Shown here one piece after another: positions 59,201 through 64,000 of a DNA stretch of 64,000 nucleotides; position 1 is the stretch's first letter; every line of letters begins with the position of its first letter. The notes beneath the pieces are model-generated. The model worked only from the letters and a program-made list of their open reading frames with translations. It was not told the DNA's origin and ran no database searches. A program made the position numbers and the translations under genes. The stretch is taken from assembly GCA_950022295.1 (NCBI GenBank), contig OX465600.1, forward strand, positions 231,529,782 through 231,593,781, in the 5' to 3' direction. Source of the stretch: Bromus sterilis. Lineage: Eukaryota > Streptophyta > Magnoliopsida > Poales > Poaceae.

Positions 59201-60572
59201 GCAAGCACCGATGTACTGGTGGTCCTGACTGCAGTCGTTGTCCGCGGGTCAGTTAAGTCGAGGCAACGATAATGGTTGTCACGCAGGTTAATTAAAATGC
59301 TAAATGGTTCAGTGGATGACTTGAGAGGCCGCAAAGGCCTGTACGCACTACCAACACGTGGGATAAGGAGTTATGGGATCCCCTACGTCGTAGTTTGTCC
59401 GAAAGCTCTTCAGACGTCAGCAGTACCGCGGCCTGCGCCGGGAAGTGGTGTCTTCTTCGTTCGAGTGGTGTATTTGGATTTTCTTTTGCTTCACCGGCCA
59501 GCCACGCACCGTGAAGGAGCGTGAAGGGTGAGGGTTCCTAGACCCCTGATCGCATAGGATATAGTCCGGCGGATGGCCTCTCTGTTGAGCCTAGGATGAG
59601 CTGCGTTGTTTCGGATAGCTTTGGTGGAGAGTTCCCTAACAAGGTTCCCGCCACACTAGAGAACCGAGTGTGCAGGCTGAACAGTAGTGCACCCCTGCAG
59701 GGAGTTTAATCTATTCGAATAGCCGTGTCCACGGTAACAGGACGCTTTATGCTGAAGCTGGATCTTACCACTACAAACTACTACTATTAAACTGTATGGT
59801 TCCGGGTTTTCTTCCTCGCAGGGAAGTCGAGGAGGGGAACTCGGAGGCATTATTATTATTTATCATTACAACTTAATATTATACAATGCTTCCGCAACTT
59901 CTTCTTCATTGTTACTTTATGCTTTATATGAACTGTTGGCTGATTCTCTCCTTGTGCTGCAAGACACGTCAGAAGATGCTAGTCTTCGATAGGCCTAGCT
60001 TCTTACCCTTATTCTGAATTCTACCTTGCATCCCACCATATACAACATCCCCTTTCCATTTGATACAAATGCATAAATTCTTACTAGCGGACGTAAGACT
60101 CGCGGGTATGCTAGATACTCGCCCTTGCTTTATTTCCCCCTTTATGTTTTTCCTGATCGGCCGCTGCAGTCGACGTTCGAGCCTTGGAGTCCAAGAGTAG
60201 GAGATCCCCAATGCCGACCACTGCAACATGGAGATTCCCGATGCCTTCTACGACGCCGAGTTCCCCGTTGAGCAGGAGTAGTTTGGAGGTTCCCAGGAAG
60301 GAGGCCTCGCCTTTTCGATCTGCTGTTATTTGTGCTAGCCTTCTTAAAGCAACCTTGTATTCTTGTGTCTGTACTCAGATACTTTTGCTTCCGCTAATTT
60401 TGTGCTCCCAAGCTGTTGTATTCGAGCCCTCGTGGCCCCTGGCTTGTATTAAACAGCTTGTATTATTTTATTTGTAGAGTTGTGTTGTGATATCTTACCG
60501 TGAGTCCCTAATCTCGATCGTGTACCTCGCGTGTATGATTATTGTACACGGTCTGATTTTGGGGGCGCCACA
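56272..60572 (+). repeat. Y 3' LTR
   Basis: 4301 bp, start TGTAACACCC, end GGCGCCACA. The acidic frame at its end reads the same as in the 5' LTR with one Asp to Glu change (FPVEQE). Confidence 0.9.
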
Positions 60573-60577
60573 GCCTC

Positions 60578-61249
60578 CACGGGCTGCACAGTGGGAGGTG
60601 GAGAGGAGAGAGGTTGGAGGAGGCCAGGGCGCGATCTGGGCCGTTGGACCGTCCGATCCGACGGTCCAGATCCGCTGGAGAGAAAAATCTCAAATTTCGA
60701 GGGCTAGGGGGAGTTTTTGGGGTAAAGTGGAGGGGGTGGCTGCAATTCTTAGGCTAGGGAAACCCCTAAAAAGGGGTGGGAGTGTGGTGGTCTTTATATA
60801 GCCCAGGTGGCTGGGAGTTTGTAAAAACATCCCCGGTTTTTCTCTCGCGCGCGCGGTGTTTACTTTTCTGACCGCCGATTCAGGTAAAACTTTGAACTGC
60901 GCGATCAGCGCGTCGAGCCTGCGGCGTTCACCTCTTGCTGGAACCGTTCCGAAAGCACTTTCCGGTGCGCTATAAAAATATCCCATTTACTTATTAAATG
61001 GGGTTTTTCGTTCCGTTGGGTGCGGCTGGTCTTGTGCGGTTTTTACGACGGTGATCGGGTGAAACCTGGTGTCGCAAAGGTCGAGTGTCAGGGTGGTAGG
61101 GGTCGGTCTCTGTCCGATGAGAGATAAGAGGGGAAAACATAATCTCTGATCTATAAATCGGGGATGCAAATACCGCAAACAAATCAGAGAATCGAACAAT
61201 TCACACCGAAAACAAATTTTTTAATTTTTGTGAAATCTGGGCTGTTATA
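60578..61249 (-). repeat. X 3' LTR, remaining part with TATA box
   Basis: Matches 42800-43477 of the solo LTR. Minus-strand TATA box CTATATAAAG-like at 60791-60800. The outer end reads TGTTATA where the solo LTR has TGTTACA. Confidence 0.85.
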
Positions 61250-61849
61250 ATACAACACCACCAAAAAGGGATCTCGTCCCGAGATCCTGGACGATTCGGG
61301 GAGAGGGGGGGAGAGAAAAGTGAAATGACGATCCTCAACACCACCAAGAAGGGACTCTCCTCCATGTCGAACGAAGATCTTCCGTCGAGATAAATTTCCG
61401 CAAAGAGACGTCAATGCCGAAGAACGAAACCATCAGGTGTCAAAAGGAAGAAAGAAAGTTGAAAGCGACGATCAAGAAAAGCATTCTCACTGAAATTGTG
61501 AGGATACTAGGAAAGAGGAATGGAGTCAACAAACTACCAAGATGTTTACCCAGAGTCGGAAGAACTAAAGGTACTACAGGATTTCCCAACCTGAGATCGG
61601 AATCGAGACAATACGCTGCAAGCAAGGCATTGTAACAGTTCCGGAACTCCACACACTCGATATCCTAAAGTTTGAAGGGGATAAGGCGAGAATAAAACAC
61701 TTACGACACTTGTCCTGACCAAAGCATGGGTAAGGAGGAAAAATAATCCTACTCTCCGATAACTAACTTAAACTACAAAATAGTTTTGTTCTAGACTCGA
61801 CTTCGGCCAGGAAAGGGATCCTAAGGTCGGTAAGGCTCTGATACCAAGT
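61250..61849 (-). other. Interior of element X, no recognisable gene
   Basis: 600 bp between the two X LTRs. Minus-strand text near the 3' LTR includes GGGACGAGATCCCTTTTTGG, the motif that precedes the polypurine region in Gypsy elements. A 73-codon frame on the plus strand and a 70-codon frame on the minus strand lack known domains. Confidence 0.7.
61834..61849 (-). promoter_or_regulatory. X primer-binding site, tRNA-iMet (minus strand)
   Basis: GGCTCTGATACCAAGT is the complement of ACTTGGTATCAGAGCC and abuts the LTR end at 61850. It fixes the orientation of X. Confidence 0.9.
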
Positions 61850-62706
61850 TGTAAGGCCCGATATGCGGTACTGTTCCAGATCTAAATGTTTCCATCCAGT
61901 AGCTGGGACGAAGCACATATCGGTCCCACCGCGACATATGACAAAGCCATATGCCCCGGATTTCCAACATGATATCACAACATTACAGCTACATGGATAC
62001 AACATCCCATACAATCGGCATACAACTGCCTTAAATACAATACATCAACAGAAGGTACATGTCTGAGTACAGACTACAATCAAATGCCTAGTGGCAAAGA
62101 TAAAAACATCGATCCCCATAATCACACGGGTCCAGGCCCTCCGCCGGGATCCGCCTAACTAGTCGTCGTCGAGTCTCCACGTGAAACGTCGATCACCATA
62201 CCTTTTGTCGATCAAGAACCCTGAAAAGAGTTTGGGGGTAGTATCATGAGTACAGAAGTACTCAGCATCCAACTGTAGTGGTCAACTGACCCAGCAAGGA
62301 CTTCATCACTCGTCATTCTAGGACAACTAGTAGTTTACGGTAAGGATGGGGTAAGTGGTGAGGTTTCTGCCGCACTAGCATTTATGAAGTGGCTAACGAT
62401 CTAGAGAGTAAGATAAGAACCAAGCATTCGATGAGGAATCGCCTCTAACAAGTCTTGCTATCAACTACTTACGCAAGCATAACACCTATCCTATCCTTGT
62501 CCTCCTCTACGCATCCCGTCGAAGAAGAAGCAGTCAAGGCACACACACGTTGATCAAGTTATATTAAGATTATCTCAGGTTTTGTTGTCTATGAACAAGG
62601 AGTAGGTCTCAAGTCGTCCATAACCGTGGACACGGCTTCTCGAAAATATTTAACCCTGCAGGGGTGTACCAACTGCCCATTACAAGGCTCCGTATGCACG
62701 CCCATC
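61850..62706 (-). repeat. X 5' LTR, part in window
   Basis: Aligns with 45517-46370 and 39224-40085. It is cut after CGCCCATC by the LTR element at 62707; CCATC (62702-62706) is the expected target duplication. Confidence 0.88.
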
Positions 62707-64000
62707 TGATGGCAAGAGAGTTTTAATACTCTTCAAGCCTTGTTGGTTACCCCAAGTGCAGAGTGAGATATAGTGCAGCGGCAAGTTTTCCCTTGGAAAA
62801 GATACCAAGGTTTGTCTCCCGTAGGACTCCGAAGGATACAAGAACGTGGTAATGTGAACAATGGCGCCTAGGTTTCTAACTTCACCTGGACCTGCACACA
62901 GATACAAATAACTTTGCTCCCAATGAGTACAGAGGAGTTGTCAATTCCTCCGGCCTTGCCGTTTACAAAGGATCAATGCAAGAGATAATGATAATGGCAA
63001 CTGAAAGTAAAGACTGAAAGTAAATTGAGGGTGTAAACAATGATATGAAGATGGACCTAGGTCACGTGATTTTCACTAGTGATGTCTCTCTCCCAAAAGA
63101 CGATAAAAGTGCTAGCGAGGTAAACAAATCACAGTTGGGCAATTGACAGGATTATGAAGGCACATCAATGCTAACTATGCTGCAAAGAAAGGAAGGGCTC
63201 AAAATCAATGGGCAGTACGCCAAGGTAAGTAGACCGAAATCCATCTGCATCTACTACGAATCATCCACCTTGAGATATCTATCCAGAACATCTCGCTGGT
63301 ATTAAGTTGTGAATCCCACCCAAAGTGTAAACTCAAAGCAACAGACAACTGCATTAAAAGAACTTTGCGTAAAGTAAACAATCCTTGCACCCCGCAGATA
63401 CAAACACCGTTGTTTTATCCCTAGTGGCAACAACACATCCCCTAGTCTCATGTTTCTGTCACTCAAGCTAGACATCAAGGGGCTGAACCCACAATCAAGC
63501 ATAACGCTCCCTCTTGGAGTTGCAATAAATCACTTGGCCAAAGTAAAATACGGCAACCAAGAACATGCAAGAATTTACTCAAGAACAAAATATAAAAGAG
63601 AAGAACCAAATATATTACTCATCACAATCTGAACATAGTCTCATAATCCATCAGATCCTAACAAACTCAGCATAGCAACAGCAGAAAATTACAAAGGTGC
63701 CTCGATCATGTGAGGCAGCTCACGAGGTCTCGAAAGTGGAAGCACAAAGAAGGGAGAGATAGATCACATATCTACTGGTCACGGACCCATGGTCCAAGGG
63801 AAACTACTCACGGTACATACGGGAGGCGTCCATGGCTATGGATGGTCCCCCGGAGGGGGTAGCTTCTCCCGGCAGGGTGCCGAGCAGCTTCTCTAGGCAG
63901 CCCAAATCTTGAAACGGCGGCGGCGGTACAGAGGCGAGATCGCGAAAGAGGAGTCGATATTAGGGGTTTCCGTCACGGGGGGTAAATATAGGGGAAGGGG
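62707..64000 (-). mobile_element. LTR of the TGATACG family, minus strand, incomplete
   Basis: Begins TGATGGCAAGAGAG, the complement of an LTR end. It matches the solo LTR at 2606-4235 in reverse, for example the TCTATCCAGAACATCTCGCTGG region near 63285 against 3668-3690. Whether it is a solo LTR or the end of a full element cannot be seen. Confidence 0.82.

Larger units (their letters stand above)
49144..60572 (+). mobile_element. Element Y: LTR retrotransposon with about 4.3-kb LTRs
   Basis: An 11.4-kb element with LTRs 49144-53535 and 56272-60572, both starting TGTAACACCCTCAG and ending in CACA. A perfect duplication GCCTC flanks it (49139-49143, 60573-60577). A primer site follows the left LTR and a polypurine tract precedes the right one, so it reads left to right. 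The 2.7-kb interior has no intact gene. The closing motif GAGACGAGAATTCTTTTTAG before the polypurine tract matches grass Gypsy chromoviruses. Confidence 0.92.
45517..64000 (-). mobile_element. Element X: LTR retrotransposon with about 4.3-kb LTRs and 600-bp interior
   Basis: Left LTR (its 3' LTR) spans 45517-49143 and 60578-61249, split by element Y. The interior is 61250-61849. The right LTR (its 5' LTR) starts at 61850 and is split at 62707 by another LTR element, then runs off the window. The primer site lies at 61834-61849 on the minus strand. The interior carries no gag or pol. It is therefore a probable non-autonomous element that depends on proteins from relatives. Confidence 0.82.

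Overview
This window comes from a large, repeat-packed plant genome, most likely a Triticeae grass (wheat, barley, rye or Aegilops). The evidence is a deep stack of LTR retrotransposons and CACTA elements, LTRs of 1.6 to 4.4 kb, tRNA-iMet primer sites, a Stowaway MITE end, and LTR types familiar from wheat-group genomes. I see no single-copy host gene, tRNA, rRNA or CRISPR array. Nearly every base can be placed in a transposable element, and almost all coding sequence is broken. The species call is inference; the element borders below are read from the sequence.

Layout, outermost to innermost. (1) The oldest layer is a Tat-like Ty3/Gypsy element on the minus strand. Its leader (45092-45516), gag (about 44057-45091), pol (about 4640-8446), 3' hairpin-repeat array (2190-4550) and an antisense reading frame (1417-1638) are spread over 44 kb. 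(2) Four insertions split it. A CACTA fragment (1-1416) sits at the left edge. A solo LTR (2606-4235) lies in its repeat array. A decayed Copia element (8452-44051, target duplication CACTC) sits in its protease. A minus-strand retrotransposon with about 4.3 kb LTRs and only 600 bp of interior, called X here, starts at 45517 and runs past the right edge. (3) The Copia element carries three insertions of its own: a complete Tekay-like chromovirus in its 5' LTR (9924-22327, duplication GTATG), a complete CACTA transposon in its interior (22977-33867, duplication GAA), and a solo X LTR in its 3' LTR (39224-43477). (4) X carries a plus-strand element Y (49144-60572, duplication GCCTC) and, at the right edge, a minus-strand copy of the same LTR type as 2606-4235.

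The CACTA element is the most informative unit. It has matching terminal repeats, palindromic subterminal repeats, a TNP2-type transposase frame with three in-frame stops, and a second four-exon gene that joins an En/Spm Transposase_24-like region to a Ulp1/C48-like domain. In both copies in this window the Ulp1-like domain lacks the expected catalytic cysteine motif. The two genes have related palindromic leader sequences, and a third cluster of subterminal repeats lies between them. I regard this two-gene layout as the best candidate for something not well described.

Other points of interest are a tandem array built on the Copia reverse transcriptase YVDD segment, two short templated patches inside the Tekay-like element, and X as a probable non-autonomous long-LTR family with three LTRs in 23 kb.
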